The notes: generated by a model from the sequence alone, not told the origin. A stretch of 19,066 bases of DNA from an uncultured Eubacteriales bacterium (GCA_900548115.1 URJL01000043.1:1-19066), one strand, 5' to 3'. Shown: positions 1 to 8,296, counted from the first letter of the stretch. A program made the numbers and translations.

Positions 1-118
1 TCCGAAACTCGGGCACACACTTGCCGACACAAAAATTCAGTCGGTAAAGGATGTGAGCGCTCTTTTCGGCAGAAAAGAAAGATACTCCGCCCGAAGGGCA
101 AACATACGACAAAAAGAA
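1..118. other. Left edge, no supported gene
   Basis: No open frame here can be defended as a gene. One forward frame stays open from the edge to a TAA at 45-47, and could be the last 14 codons of a gene that starts outside the window. Another forward frame runs straight through the terminator at 121-146 and on as antisense to the DUF4330-type gene, which argues against it. I see no promoter or RNA motif. Confidence 0.4.
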
Positions 119-150
119 AAAAGGAAGCCGTTTTTTCGGCTTCCTTTTTC
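115..150 (-). terminator. Bidirectional rho-independent terminator
   Basis: A perfect 10-bp stem pairs AAGGAAGCCG (121-130) with CGGCTTCCTT (137-146) around a six-base loop. On the minus strand it is followed by a long T-rich run (complement of 110-120), and on the plus strand by TTTTTC. It lies 21 bases past the stop of the leftward gene at 167-670, so its main job is probably to end that transcript. It could also stop a rightward transcript entering from the left. Confidence 0.85.
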
Positions 151-166
151 TTCCTGTTTTTCTCCG

Positions 167-670
167 TTATCGAAGAATCTCAAGCTCCACGATCTCGCCG
201 AAGGTCTCGACGTGTCCGTTGTTGATACCGACCGTACCGCCGAAATAAAGGGGGCGGTCATCGGGGGTGAAAACACCGTTCTCGGTTTCGACGGCAGATG
301 TTTCGAGCGTTACGTAAAGGTCGTAGCGATCGTCGTAGACAGCCGTCGTATACGTGCCGTCTTCAAGAAGAACGTTTTCCTTGGCGGGCTGTTTTAATAC
401 CTCGCCGACAATATGACCGACGCTCCCGCCGTATTCCGCGTCGGTAATCTCCTCGGTCTCCGCCATGACCGCGTCGACCGACACCTGTCTCAGACCTCGT
501 ATGTAAAGCGTGTAACGCGCCGTCACCTCATCCTGCGCGCCGGCGCGCGTTTTTCCCGAGGAAAGCTTAAAGCCCGTGATCAATACGGCGCAGAGCAAAA
601 GCAAGATCGCCGCAAGGTCGATCAAATTGATTTTCCCGAAAAGCTTGCCTTTTTCGTCGATTATTTTCAT
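167..670 (-). CDS. DUF4330-type single-pass membrane protein
   Basis: The product is 167 residues. A short charged N-terminus ending in FGKINLIDL leads into one hydrophobic segment at about residues 17-34, and the rest is a soluble, beta-rich domain of about 130 residues that ends in EIVELEILR. The short INLIDL-type lead-in, the single anchor and the small domain of alternating hydrophobic strands match the DUF4330 family of Firmicutes as I know it; its function is unknown. I chose the ATG at 668-670 because AAAGGAG sits 7 bases upstream on the minus strand, whereas the longer frame back to 739 has no such site. The gene stands alone: a promoter lies at 747-775 and a terminator just past its stop. 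A second, diverged DUF4330-type protein lies at 7808-8242; both share a DRYD motif followed by a beta strand. Confidence 0.8.
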   Translation of the reverse strand: MKIIDEKGKLFGKINLIDLAAILLLLCAVLITGFKLSSGKTRAGAQDEVTARYTLYIRGLRQVSVDAVMAETEEITDAEYGGSVGHIVGEVLKQPAKENVLLEDGTYTTAVYDDRYDLYVTLETSAVETENGVFTPDDRPLYFGGTVGINNGHVETFGEIVELEILR

Positions 671-746
671 GTTATTTTCTCCTTTGAACATTCGATCGTA
701 CGGTTTGTGTATCGTTTCGGCGTCCGTTTCGTACGGCAACAGTTAC

Positions 747-775
747 AGTATACCACAAACTCTTTACAAAGTAAA
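747..775 (-). promoter_or_regulatory. Sigma-A-like promoter for the leftward DUF4330-type gene
   Basis: Read on the minus strand, a -35 element TTTACT (770-775) and a -10 element TATACT (747-752) are separated by exactly 17 bases. They match the consensus at 4/6 and 5/6 positions. The expected start near 740 gives a leader of about 70 bases before the ATG at 670. Two copies of CGTACGG (697-703 and 730-736) lie in that leader, but I cannot assign them a role. Confidence 0.65.
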
Positions 776-787
776 CAGAAAAATATC

Positions 788-816
788 TTGCGAAACGAAA
801 GAAAATATGCTATCAT
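788..816 (+). promoter_or_regulatory. Sigma-A-like promoter for the rightward genes from 849
   Basis: A -35 element TTGCGA (788-793) and a -10 element TATCAT (811-816) are separated by 17 bases, matching the consensus at 4/6 and 5/6. The expected start near 823 leaves a leader of about 25 bases before the ATG at 849. Its -35 is only 12 bases from the -35 of the opposing promoter, so the two units are divergently controlled from one short AT-rich stretch. Confidence 0.65.
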
Positions 817-848
817 AGAATGTAAACTTGTCATTTTATGAGGAAACC

Positions 849-1478
849 ATGTACGACGAAGAAAAAAAGCCCTCCGCGGCGAAAAAAATATTCAAAGCAA
901 TCGCCTATGCCCTTATTGCGGCAGTGTATCTTACTCTGTTTATCCGTTTTTTTGTCAGCTGTGATTCGGCGGTGATGAAGCAAATTATCAAGACCGACGC
1001 GACCGAGGAAATTTACCGCGAAAAGGGCGATGTGGACATTCGGCAATACGAGATTCGCAACTGGTACAAAAGCATCGACGACGGAAAAATTTTGTCGCTC
1101 GACAATCTTTATTATTTTCCCGAGACGAAAAACCTTCAGGTCAGCGTAAAATTCAACAAAAAGATCCTTGCCGATCCCGACCGAACCTATTCGTCGGAGA
1201 ATCTTCCGTTCGCCTTTTATCTGGAGGACGAAACGCTAAAGACCTATTCCGATTACACCGCCGTTTACGACGAGCGCTATTCCTTCGGCTATATCCGTCT
1301 CAATTTTTCGGGCGTATCGCTCGAGATCGACGGCGAGACCGACGAAAACGGCGAACAAGCCGTACATAATTTCGAATTGTATATTCAAAAGAAAAACGCC
1401 GACGAAACGGTGTCGGATTTCGAAAGCTTCAGTCTGTATACCGGAAGCCGTGCATACAGAAAAGTTTATTACAAATAA
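849..1478 (+). CDS. Hypothetical single-pass membrane-anchored protein
   Basis: I do not recognise this family. The 209-residue product has a lysine-rich N-terminus (residues 1-16), one hydrophobic segment at about 17-37 and a Cys at 38 in the context FVSC. The remaining 170 residues are soluble, alternating and rich in Asp, Glu, Tyr and Lys, and look mostly beta-stranded. The Cys could be lipidated if the segment is a signal peptide, but the preceding residues fit a lipobox poorly, so a signal anchor is as likely; either way the domain probably faces outward. I chose the ATG at 849, preceded by GAGGA at 840-844, over an in-frame TTG at 828 that lies at the expected transcription start. A gene for another membrane protein follows 19 bases downstream, so the two are probably co-transcribed. 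Confidence 0.75.
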   Translation: MYDEEKKPSAAKKIFKAIAYALIAAVYLTLFIRFFVSCDSAVMKQIIKTDATEEIYREKGDVDIRQYEIRNWYKSIDDGKILSLDNLYYFPETKNLQVSVKFNKKILADPDRTYSSENLPFAFYLEDETLKTYSDYTAVYDERYSFGYIRLNFSGVSLEIDGETDENGEQAVHNFELYIQKKNADETVSDFESFSLYTGSRAYRKVYYK

Positions 1479-1497
1479 CGGATAAAGAGGAACCGAC

Positions 1498-2394
1498 ATG
1501 AAAAACAACACGAAAAGAATTCTTTTCGGCGTGATCTATGCGCTTTTTATCGCCGTGTGCGTTTTGCTTCTGCGGCGTGAAAGCGGCGTTTGGCGCACAT
1601 TTCCCTTTCTTTTGATTTTGCCGCCCGCCGCGACGCTTTTTGTCGGGCAAAAGACCGTGACCGTTCTGATCATGGCTCTTTGCGGGCTTTTTGCGGCGCG
1701 GATCGACGGCGAGAGCCTTCCCCATGCGTTGCTTTTTGCGCTTTTTGTCGGGCTTCTTTCGACGATCGGCGTTTTCATCAAGCGCTTTCTTATCACGGCG
1801 CGGGCAAACGACGGACGAAAGACGCTTTCGCTCGTTTGCGCGGGCATTCTTGCCGCGGCGGGAATCGTGTTCCACACGTTTGTTTTCGGCACGCCGACGG
1901 GCTGTGTCTCCGCCCGAAACGCGGCGCGGGCTTATTTTTCCGAGACCTATGCGCAGGACGCCGTACAGGTCGGCAAGACCTTTTACGACCCCTTTGCACA
2001 CCGCTATGAGAGCACGGTTTTCTTCACGGACGGCGAAAGCGAAAGCCGCAAAAACGCGCGCTTTTACCGCGAGGGCACGGGCGTTTTCGACGGATACCGC
2101 GCCTATCATGAAGCACGTCTTCTGTCGCAAAGGCGCGATGAAATAACGCTTCTTCTTTCCGAGCGCTTTCCCGAATACGTGTACATCGTCGAGGGAGTCT
2201 CGATCGACACCGAAAGCGTGCTCGACGAAAATTCGACGGTCGAAGAATTTCAAAAAAACATGACCTTTTCGGTCACCTTTTATACGCAGTTTTCAAACGA
2301 TGCGGAATACGAAGCGGTCTGTGACCGCATGAGACAGGCGCTCCCCGTCGGCACGCTCGTCTTTGTCGCCGCCGAGAACCAAAACGTGCCCTGA
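1498..2394 (+). CDS. Hypothetical multi-pass membrane protein with C-terminal soluble domain
   Basis: I do not recognise this family. The 298-residue product has about five hydrophobic segments (roughly residues 8-26, 34-50, 53-66, 76-95 and 107-131), followed by about 165 polar residues with no further membrane segment. The C-terminal part is rich in Glu, Arg and aromatic residues, and includes a stretch on a predicted regular secondary structure near residues 205-250. The start is the ATG preceded by AAGAGG at the right distance, 19 bases after the previous stop. The arrangement of a small membrane module plus a soluble tail suggests an envelope protein, possibly a partner of the product of 849-1478, but nothing in the sequence names a substrate. 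Confidence 0.75.
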   Translation: MKNNTKRILFGVIYALFIAVCVLLLRRESGVWRTFPFLLILPPAATLFVGQKTVTVLIMALCGLFAARIDGESLPHALLFALFVGLLSTIGVFIKRFLITARANDGRKTLSLVCAGILAAAGIVFHTFVFGTPTGCVSARNAARAYFSETYAQDAVQVGKTFYDPFAHRYESTVFFTDGESESRKNARFYREGTGVFDGYRAYHEARLLSQRRDEITLLLSERFPEYVYIVEGVSIDTESVLDENSTVEEFQKNMTFSVTFYTQFSNDAEYEAVCDRMRQALPVGTLVFVAAENQNVP

Positions 2395-2451
2395 CGGCGC
2401 GGCACTGCTCGACATCCGCACATTTTTTACTTAATCAAGGAGTTACAGATC

Positions 2452-3705
2452 ATGGATCGTAAAGAAATTATCGCGCTCGGAAACGAGACCGAAAAAGAAT
2501 TGTTGAACGAGGGCGTTTTCGCCCGTCTTGAAAAAACCGCTCTTATCTGTCAGGACCGCGTCATGCGCGCCTTTGCCGACTGTCGGATCAGCGAGTCGCA
2601 TTTTGTCGGAACGACCGGCTACGGCTACGACGACCGCGGACGCGACACGCTCGAGCAGGTCTATGCCAAGGTCTTCGAATGTGAGGACGCGCTGGTTCGC
2701 CACACGATCGTATCGGGCACACATGCTCTTTGCGTCGGGCTTTTCGGACTTCTTCGTCCCGGAAACACCATGCTTTCCGTGACGGGCAAGCCGTATGACA
2801 CGCTCGACGAGGTGATCGGTCTGCGCGGCGAGGGAATGGGCTCGCTGCGCGATTTCGGAATTCACTACCGCGGCATCGAGCTTTCGAACGGAAAGATCGA
2901 CATTGCCGCCATGGAAAAGGCGCTGGCGGAGGATCCGTCGATCACGATGGTCTATATTCAGCGCTCGAAGGGCTACGCTCTTCGTCCGACCCTCTGTGCC
3001 GAGGAGATCGGCGAGGCAATCCGCGCCGCCCATGCGGCAAAGCCGTCGGTCTATGCCGTCGTCGACAACTGCTACGGCGAATTCTGCGACGAGCACGAGC
3101 CGACTTATTACGGAGCCGATCTTGCCATCGGTTCGCTCATCAAAAATCCCGGCGGCGGAATGGCGGAAACGGGCGGTTATCTTGCGGGAACGAAAAAGGC
3201 GGTCGAGCTTGTCTCCTACCGTCTGACGACCCCCGGCATCGGCAAGGAGGCGGGCGCCTCGCTCGGACAGACAAAGCCGATGTACAAAGGATTTTTCTAT
3301 GCGCCCCACACCGTTTTGCAGGCGCTCAAGACCGCCGTTTTTGCCGCGCGTCTTTTCGAAAAAATGGGATATACCGTATCGCCTTCGGCAAACGAGCCCC
3401 GTCATGACATCGTGCAGACGATAACGCTCGGCTCGGAAGAAAAGCTTTTGAAATTCTGCGAGGGAATCCAGGCGGGCGCGCCCATCGATTCGAACGTCAT
3501 CCCCGAAGCGTGGGAGATGCCGGGATATGCCGACCGCGTCGTCATGGCGGCGGGCGCTTTCACCTCGGGCGCATCGATCGAGCTTTCGGCGGACGGACCT
3601 GTAAAACCGCCGTATGTCGCCTATATGCAGGGCGGACTTACCTATGAGAGCGGAAAGCTCGGCATTCTGCTTGCCGCCGAGAAGCTCTCCGCCGAAGAAA
3701 AATAA
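2452..3705 (+). CDS. Methionine gamma-lyase / aluminium-resistance family PLP enzyme
   Basis: The 417-residue product is a fold-type I PLP enzyme of the Met_gamma_lyase (formerly aluminium resistance protein) family, at the family's usual length. The N-terminal half carries the conserved HFVGTTGYGYDDRGRD region, followed by the IVSGTHALCVGLFGLLRPG segment expected around the cofactor phosphate. The likely Schiff-base lysine is Lys231 in GSLIKNPGGGMAETGG. Members are annotated as cystathionine beta-lyase-like or methionine gamma-lyase-like enzymes acting on sulfur amino acids in the cytosol; the true substrate is usually unproven, as is the aluminium link. AAGGAG lies 9 bases before the ATG. 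The gap from the previous gene is 57 bases with no convincing promoter or terminator, so it may be read with its neighbours. Confidence 0.9.
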   Translation: MDRKEIIALGNETEKELLNEGVFARLEKTALICQDRVMRAFADCRISESHFVGTTGYGYDDRGRDTLEQVYAKVFECEDALVRHTIVSGTHALCVGLFGLLRPGNTMLSVTGKPYDTLDEVIGLRGEGMGSLRDFGIHYRGIELSNGKIDIAAMEKALAEDPSITMVYIQRSKGYALRPTLCAEEIGEAIRAAHAAKPSVYAVVDNCYGEFCDEHEPTYYGADLAIGSLIKNPGGGMAETGGYLAGTKKAVELVSYRLTTPGIGKEAGASLGQTKPMYKGFFYAPHTVLQALKTAVFAARLFEKMGYTVSPSANEPRHDIVQTITLGSEEKLLKFCEGIQAGAPIDSNVIPEAWEMPGYADRVVMAAGAFTSGASIELSADGPVKPPYVAYMQGGLTYESGKLGILLAAEKLSAEEK

Positions 3706-3765
3706 TTCGTCGGCGGACAAAACCGACAAGGCGGGCAAAGCAGACAAAACGGAAGGAAGAAGTAC

Positions 3766-4746
3766 ATGAACCAATACGAAAACCCGTCGGTCGGCGAAGT
3801 CTTTTTGATGCCGAAGGCGGTGACAAAGCACCTTTGCGGTGCAAGCAAAAGCGAGCTTTGCGTACTGCTTTATCTGTTTGCGCAGGGCGGAGCTTTGGAC
3901 GAAAAGGCGGCGGCGCGCGCGCTTTCGCTCTCGGAGACCGAGGTGGAAAACGCCCTTTCCTTCTGGCGCGGCGCGGGAATCGTGACGCGAAAGGAAAATA
4001 AGCGAAAAGAAAACGAACGGGAAGAAATCGAAAAAGAACCGACGAAAACCGACGCGTCCGATTCGGTCGCGATCGTGTCGGAAACACCTTTTTCCCGCCG
4101 CACGGCGGTCATTTCGACAAGCGAGCTTGCCGACGCGATCGAGCAAAACGAGGATGTGCGATCGCTTTTAAGCTTTGCTTCGCAAAAGATCGGAAAGATC
4201 CTGACCCCTGCCGAACAGACCAAAATTTTTGCCCTTTCCGACGTTCTCGGCATGCCCTTTGACCTGATCATGGGCGTGATCGAATACTGCTGCTCGGAGG
4301 ATCACAAAACTGTGAATTATATCGAGCGCACCGCAGCGCGCATGTTCGAAGAGGACGGCATCACGACCTTCGGAGCGTTTGAGGAATATCTGAGCCGCAA
4401 GGAAAAACAGAAGCGGTACGGGCGAGAGGTTCGGAAGATCATCGGCTGCGGCGAGCGCGCCTTTACCCCGTCCGAGCAAAAAATTCTTGCGAAGTGGGAA
4501 GCCGAAGCGGTTCCGAACGAGCTTTTGTCCGCCGCTTACGAGCGCACCATCAAAGCCATCGCCAAGCCCTCGCTTGCCTATATGGCAAAGATCCTCGAAA
4601 GGTGGAAAACGCAAGGAGTAAAGACTTTAAAGGATCTTGAGGACAACCGTCCGTATTTTTCGGAAAAGCCCGCCAAGATCGGCAAGACCGAATTTCGTCT
4701 GGAGGATTTTGCCGAAAAGCCCCCCGCCGAGGACGGCGCAAAATGA
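3766..4746 (+). CDS. DnaD-domain replication initiation protein
   Basis: The 326-residue product has the DnaD/DnaB-family layout. Residues 10-75 look like a winged-helix domain (KSELCVLLYLF, then SETEVENALSFWRGAGIVTRK). A charged, probably flexible linker follows at about 76-115. Two helical DnaD C-terminal-type domains then lie at about 132-212 and 218-290; the second carries the hallmark YMAKILERWKTQGV at 272-285. Such proteins bind DNA and help load the replicative helicase at primosomes in Firmicutes. GGAAGG precedes the ATG. A helicase-loader ATPase (DnaI/DnaC type) often follows such genes in Clostridia; here the next gene is a polysaccharide polymerase instead. Confidence 0.88.
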   Translation: MNQYENPSVGEVFLMPKAVTKHLCGASKSELCVLLYLFAQGGALDEKAAARALSLSETEVENALSFWRGAGIVTRKENKRKENEREEIEKEPTKTDASDSVAIVSETPFSRRTAVISTSELADAIEQNEDVRSLLSFASQKIGKILTPAEQTKIFALSDVLGMPFDLIMGVIEYCCSEDHKTVNYIERTAARMFEEDGITTFGAFEEYLSRKEKQKRYGREVRKIIGCGERAFTPSEQKILAKWEAEAVPNELLSAAYERTIKAIAKPSLAYMAKILERWKTQGVKTLKDLEDNRPYFSEKPAKIGKTEFRLEDFAEKPPAEDGAK

Positions 4747-4815
4747 TGCGGCGGTTCGTGCTTTTTATTCTTTTTCCGCTCTTTGTTTTTTGATTTTCGT
4801 GAAAGGCGGTTTTTT

Positions 4816-6696
4816 ATGAGCCAAAGTCTTATCCTCTCTTCGCTTTCCCGTACGGGAAAAGCGATTCTGCGCGTTTACGACGGCAGCGCGATCGAAAAGG
4901 CGTACGCCTCCTTTTGCGCTTATTTTGCAAAAAAAGCCGAGGAAAGCGTTCTTCTCGATTTTCTGAGAAACCGTTTCATGCAAGGCGAAGCGGTCAAAAA
5001 TTGCGCGACGGCAAAGGTTTTGCGTTCGCCCGTGACGCTTGCACGCAAAATTTACGGGCAAAACGAAGACGGCATTTCGCAAATTAAAGAGAACAGTACC
5101 CTTTTCGATCTTTTTGCCGAGCCGCTTCGTATGCCGCTCTCGGGCGCGGGGCATTTGCTTTTTGCCTTTTCGCTCGGACTTTTGCCGAATCTTTTTCTTC
5201 ATCGCGGAAAGCTGAATCTTTTGCTTACGGCTCTGCTTTTCGTCTTTTCGCTTTTGTTGTTTCTGTTTCCCGTTCCGGTCGGAACGGCGCTTTCCGAAAG
5301 CCGGCTGTGCGCTTTTTTCAAAAGAGTCGTTCTTTTGGACGAGGAAAAAAAGACCTATACGCCGCTTGGCGGCTTTGAAAAGATCCTTTGCCCGCTGTGT
5401 TTTCTCTTCGGACTTTCGGCGCTTTTCTGTAAAAGCTTCGGCGCGCTTCTGCTTCTTTGCGGCGCAGCCGCTTTGTTGCTTATCGCGGCAAAACCGTATC
5501 GCGGCGTCTGCCTTTTGATTCCGCTTGCCGCAATTTTGCCGACGATGGCGCTTGCGGGGCTTACGCTGTTCTGCGCCTTTGCGGCGGCGCTTCATCTTTT
5601 GTTCGGAAAGACCGCGCCGCGCGGAAAATCGCCCTTTCTTCTTTGGATCGCCGCGTTTCTTGCCCTCTCGTTCTTTGCGGTGCTGGGCGGAGCGGCGCCC
5701 GTTTCGGGAATGAAGATCTATCTTATCTATCTTGCATTTGCCCTTTCCTTCCCGCTTATTCTTTACACGGTGCGCACGCGGCGCGATTTTACCCGCATTC
5801 TGACCCTTTTGTGCGGCGCTTCGTTTTTGGTGGCGCTGTACGGCGTGTTCCAGAATTTTTTCTTAAAAAATACGACGCAAAGCTGGGTCGACTCCTCCAT
5901 GTTCACCGAGATCGAACGGCGCGTTTATTCGACGCTTGACAACCCCAACGTGCTGGGCGAATATCTGATTCTGACGATTCCGCTCGCCGCGTGTCTTTTG
6001 CTTTACACAAAGCGACCCCTTTCGAAATTTGTCTATCTCGGCGTGAACGGCGTTATGCTTTTGTGCCTTATGTACACCTGGTCGCGCGGGGCGTGGGTGG
6101 GCGTTGTTTTGGCGCTCGGCTTTTTCCTTTTGCAAAAAGACCGCCGTTTTCTCATTCCGTGTCTTGCCGTTTTGCTTCTCATGCCGTCGGTCATGCCGGC
6201 AAGTATTCTTCATCGGCTTACCAGTATCGGCAACATGAAAGACACCTCGACCGCTTACCGCGTTTCGGTTTGGCAAGGCTCGATCCGCATTATCCGCGAT
6301 TACGGCTTTTTCGGCGGGATCGGTCTCGGCTCGGACGCCTTTTTAAAGGTCTATCCGCGCTATGCTCTCAACGGCGCGGAATTTGCGCTGCATTCACATA
6401 ATTTCTATCTGCAATGGATCGTCGATATGGGCTGGGGAGGGATTCTTGTCTACTTCGGCTTCATTCTGACCGCTTTTTCGTGCATTTTGCGGGCAAAGAA
6501 AAACCGCGACCCGAAAAAGATCGCCGCGCTTGCCATGTCGGGCGGCCTTTGCGGCTATCTTTTCCACGGAATGGCGGAAAATCTTTGGTACAATTACCGC
6601 ATGGTTTTGGTATTCTTTATCTATCTTGCCCTCATCTGCCTTGCGGCGGGCGGCGGGAAGAACGAAGAGAATATGCTTTCGGAGGAAACGACGTGA
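4816..6696 (+). CDS. O-antigen ligase / Wzy-like polysaccharide polymerase
   Basis: The 626-residue product is a polytopic membrane protein of the Wzy_C (O-antigen ligase) superfamily, whose members join or extend lipid-linked glycans on the outer face of the membrane. From about residue 113 onward there are repeated hydrophobic helices. Family motifs include DNPNVLGEY (around 375-383), WSRGAWVG with Arg424, the glycine-rich GFFGGIGLG, and LHSHNFYLQW with His526 and His528, followed by DMGWGG. The first 110 residues are soluble and cytosolic-looking, an unusual addition. In a Gram-positive the product is more likely capsule, exopolysaccharide or a wall-linked glycan than LPS. I chose the ATG at 4816, with AAAGGCGG just upstream, over a TTG at 4783 lacking a site. 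The stop overlaps the next start, so it is translationally linked to the glycosyltransferase. Confidence 0.87.
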   Translation: MSQSLILSSLSRTGKAILRVYDGSAIEKAYASFCAYFAKKAEESVLLDFLRNRFMQGEAVKNCATAKVLRSPVTLARKIYGQNEDGISQIKENSTLFDLFAEPLRMPLSGAGHLLFAFSLGLLPNLFLHRGKLNLLLTALLFVFSLLLFLFPVPVGTALSESRLCAFFKRVVLLDEEKKTYTPLGGFEKILCPLCFLFGLSALFCKSFGALLLLCGAAALLLIAAKPYRGVCLLIPLAAILPTMALAGLTLFCAFAAALHLLFGKTAPRGKSPFLLWIAAFLALSFFAVLGGAAPVSGMKIYLIYLAFALSFPLILYTVRTRRDFTRILTLLCGASFLVALYGVFQNFFLKNTTQSWVDSSMFTEIERRVYSTLDNPNVLGEYLILTIPLAACLLLYTKRPLSKFVYLGVNGVMLLCLMYTWSRGAWVGVVLALGFFLLQKDRRFLIPCLAVLLLMPSVMPASILHRLTSIGNMKDTSTAYRVSVWQGSIRIIRDYGFFGGIGLGSDAFLKVYPRYALNGAEFALHSHNFYLQWIVDMGWGGILVYFGFILTAFSCILRAKKNRDPKKIAALAMSGGLCGYLFHGMAENLWYNYRMVLVFFIYLALICLAAGGGKNEENMLSEETT

Positions 6697-7790
6697 AAAA
6701 GATTCTTCAGGTTCTGACCGATACCAACATCGGCGGAGCGGGAATTTATCTTCTCAACTATCTTGCGGCGCGCGATCGTGACGATTTCGAAACAGCCGTT
6801 GTTCTGCCGCGCGGCGCGGCGTTGATCTCATCGGTCGAAAAGACGGGCGCGCGCGTAATCGAGGCGGAAAAAATCGCCGACCGCTCGTATTCGAAAGAGG
6901 GAACGAACGAGCTTTGTGCGATCTTTCGCCGCGAAAAGCCCGATCTTGTCCATACGCACGCCAGCCTTTCGGCGCGCATTGCCGCTAAAAAATGCGGGAT
7001 TCCGATCGTCAATACGCGACACTGTCTGGAGGACCCGAAGCCTTTCCCGAAAAATCTTATCTATCGCGCGCTCAATAACGCCCTCAGCGACCGTGTGATC
7101 GCCGTGTCGCGTGCGGTGGAAGAAAATCTTCTGCGCGACGGCATCGCGCGAAAAAAACTGCGCATGATCTATAACGGTATCCCGCCCCAGCCGCAATACA
7201 CCGAGGACGAACGAAACGCTTTCCGCGAGGAATTCGGACTGTCCGGCGTCTGCGTCGGGATCGTCGCGCGGCTCGAGCCGGTCAAAAATCACGCGCTTTT
7301 TCTTCGCGCCGCCGAGCTTTGCGCCCTTGCGCGGGAAAAGAGCGGCGAGCCGGAGCTGACCTTTGTCATCGCGGGGGGCGGAAGCCTTGAAAATGACCTT
7401 CGCGAGAGGGCAAAAACCGACGCTCCGCACGCAAAGGTGCTCTTTTTGGGACAGGTCGAGAACGTATCGCGCCTGTTTTGTGCGCTCGATGTCGCGGTTT
7501 TAACCTCGACGCACGAGGCGCTCAGCCTTTCGCTCATCGAAGCCATGGCGCAGGGACGCCCCGTCGTTTCGACCCGTTCGGGCGGACCGGAGGAGTTGAT
7601 CACGCCGAACGAAAACGGATTTTTGTGCGGTCACGATGAAAAATCGCTTTCCGAAGCGATTCTTGCGCTTGCGCGCGACGGCGCGCTTCGCGAAAAATTC
7701 GGACGGGCGGGCAAAGCGCGCGCCGCGGAATTTTCGGCGGAAAATATGGCGCGTAAAATCGAAGACGTATATCGCGAACTTTTAAAATAA
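6693..7790 (+). CDS. GT4-family glycosyltransferase
   Basis: The 365-residue product is a GT-B fold glycosyltransferase of the GT4 type, a retaining enzyme that uses a nucleotide sugar at the inner face of the membrane. The N-terminal domain begins with an ILQVLTD strand and the acceptor-side glycine motif NIGGAG (12-17). The C-terminal domain has GIVARLEPVKNHALFLRAA and the donor-binding EX7E pair Glu275/Glu283 in HEALSLSLIEAM, followed by GRPVVSTRSGGPEEL. I chose the GTG at 6693: GGAGG lies 7 bases upstream and it shares four bases (GTGA) with the stop of the polymerase gene. The open frame extends back to 6414, but only as an overlap with that gene. The pairing suggests that this enzyme helps build the repeat unit the polymerase joins. 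Confidence 0.92.
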   Translation: MKKILQVLTDTNIGGAGIYLLNYLAARDRDDFETAVVLPRGAALISSVEKTGARVIEAEKIADRSYSKEGTNELCAIFRREKPDLVHTHASLSARIAAKKCGIPIVNTRHCLEDPKPFPKNLIYRALNNALSDRVIAVSRAVEENLLRDGIARKKLRMIYNGIPPQPQYTEDERNAFREEFGLSGVCVGIVARLEPVKNHALFLRAAELCALAREKSGEPELTFVIAGGGSLENDLRERAKTDAPHAKVLFLGQVENVSRLFCALDVAVLTSTHEALSLSLIEAMAQGRPVVSTRSGGPEELITPNENGFLCGHDEKSLSEAILALARDGALREKFGRAGKARAAEFSAENMARKIEDVYRELLK

Positions 7791-7807
7791 AAGGAGTCGA
7801 CACCACA

Positions 7808-8242
7808 ATGGCAAAGAAACGCTTTAATCTTTTGGATCTTCTCATTATTTTGTTTTGCGTGCTTGTTTTGGCGGGCGGAACATGGTTTTTGACCTCACGC
7901 GGGAAGAAGGCGGCGGAAAAGCCCGAAGAAACGATGCTCGCGGTTTTGGAGGTCAAGGAACAGTACGGCGCGTTCGAATCGATGCTTTCGCGCGGCGAAA
8001 CGCTTTATGACAACGTTCAGAACGTCGAATTCGGAACGCTTGAAGATTACACCATCGTCCCGTCGGTCGCCACGACCATATCGCAAAAGGACGGCACTGT
8101 GCGCAAGGCCGAAATTCCCGACCGATACGATTTTCATTTGGTTCTGCGCATTCCGAAGGACGAAAAGATCGTCGTCGGAAAAAATCTGTCGCTGAAAGCG
8201 AAGCTGTACAAGTGTGCGGGATACGTTATCGAGATTCGATAA
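7808..8242 (+). CDS. Second DUF4330-type small membrane protein
   Basis: The 144-residue product begins MAKKRFNLLDLL and has one hydrophobic segment at about residues 9-28. A basic stop (RGKK) and a soluble, beta-rich domain of about 110 residues follow, ending in GYVIEIR. The layout and the DRYDFHLVLR stretch echo the protein encoded at 167-670 (DRYDLYVTLE), so I call it DUF4330-type; similarity is low and the call is less certain than for the first. AAGGAG stands 11 bases before the ATG, a long spacing. It lies 17 bases after the glycosyltransferase and 54 before the SEDS gene, inside the envelope block, which suggests an accessory role in glycan assembly or export rather than catalysis. 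Confidence 0.72.
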   Translation: MAKKRFNLLDLLIILFCVLVLAGGTWFLTSRGKKAAEKPEETMLAVLEVKEQYGAFESMLSRGETLYDNVQNVEFGTLEDYTIVPSVATTISQKDGTVRKAEIPDRYDFHLVLRIPKDEKIVVGKNLSLKAKLYKCAGYVIEIR

Positions 8243-8296
8243 AACCGACCCGACATAAAAAACGGAAAAAATAAGAATGAGAAAGGAGGAAAGACC

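Noticed and set aside
53..397. Forward open frame starting near the left edge
   Set aside because: It reads through the terminator stem at 121-146 and on as antisense to a better-supported gene.
697..736. Two CGTACGG copies as an operator in the DUF4330-type leader
   Set aside because: The motif is short and palindromic in a GC-rich stretch, with only two copies 33 bases apart. I cannot tell it from chance.
413..841. Forward open frame across the divergent promoters
   Set aside because: It is antisense to the DUF4330-type gene, crosses both promoters and has no family features.
1429..2253. A 274-codon open frame on the minus strand
   Set aside because: It is antisense to the membrane-protein gene at 1498-2394, which has a good ribosome site, hydrophobic segments and a sensible spacing. 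The reverse product is a Lys/Arg-rich shadow.
2443..4146. A 567-codon open frame on the minus strand
   Set aside because: It lies antisense to the PLP enzyme and DnaD genes, both clear family members. Its composition is Arg-rich and repetitive, and it has no recognisable domain.
6414..6692. Longer glycosyltransferase reaching back to 6414
   Set aside because: This part overlaps the polymerase coding region in another frame. The GTG at 6693 has a strong ribosome site and gives the expected N-terminus.
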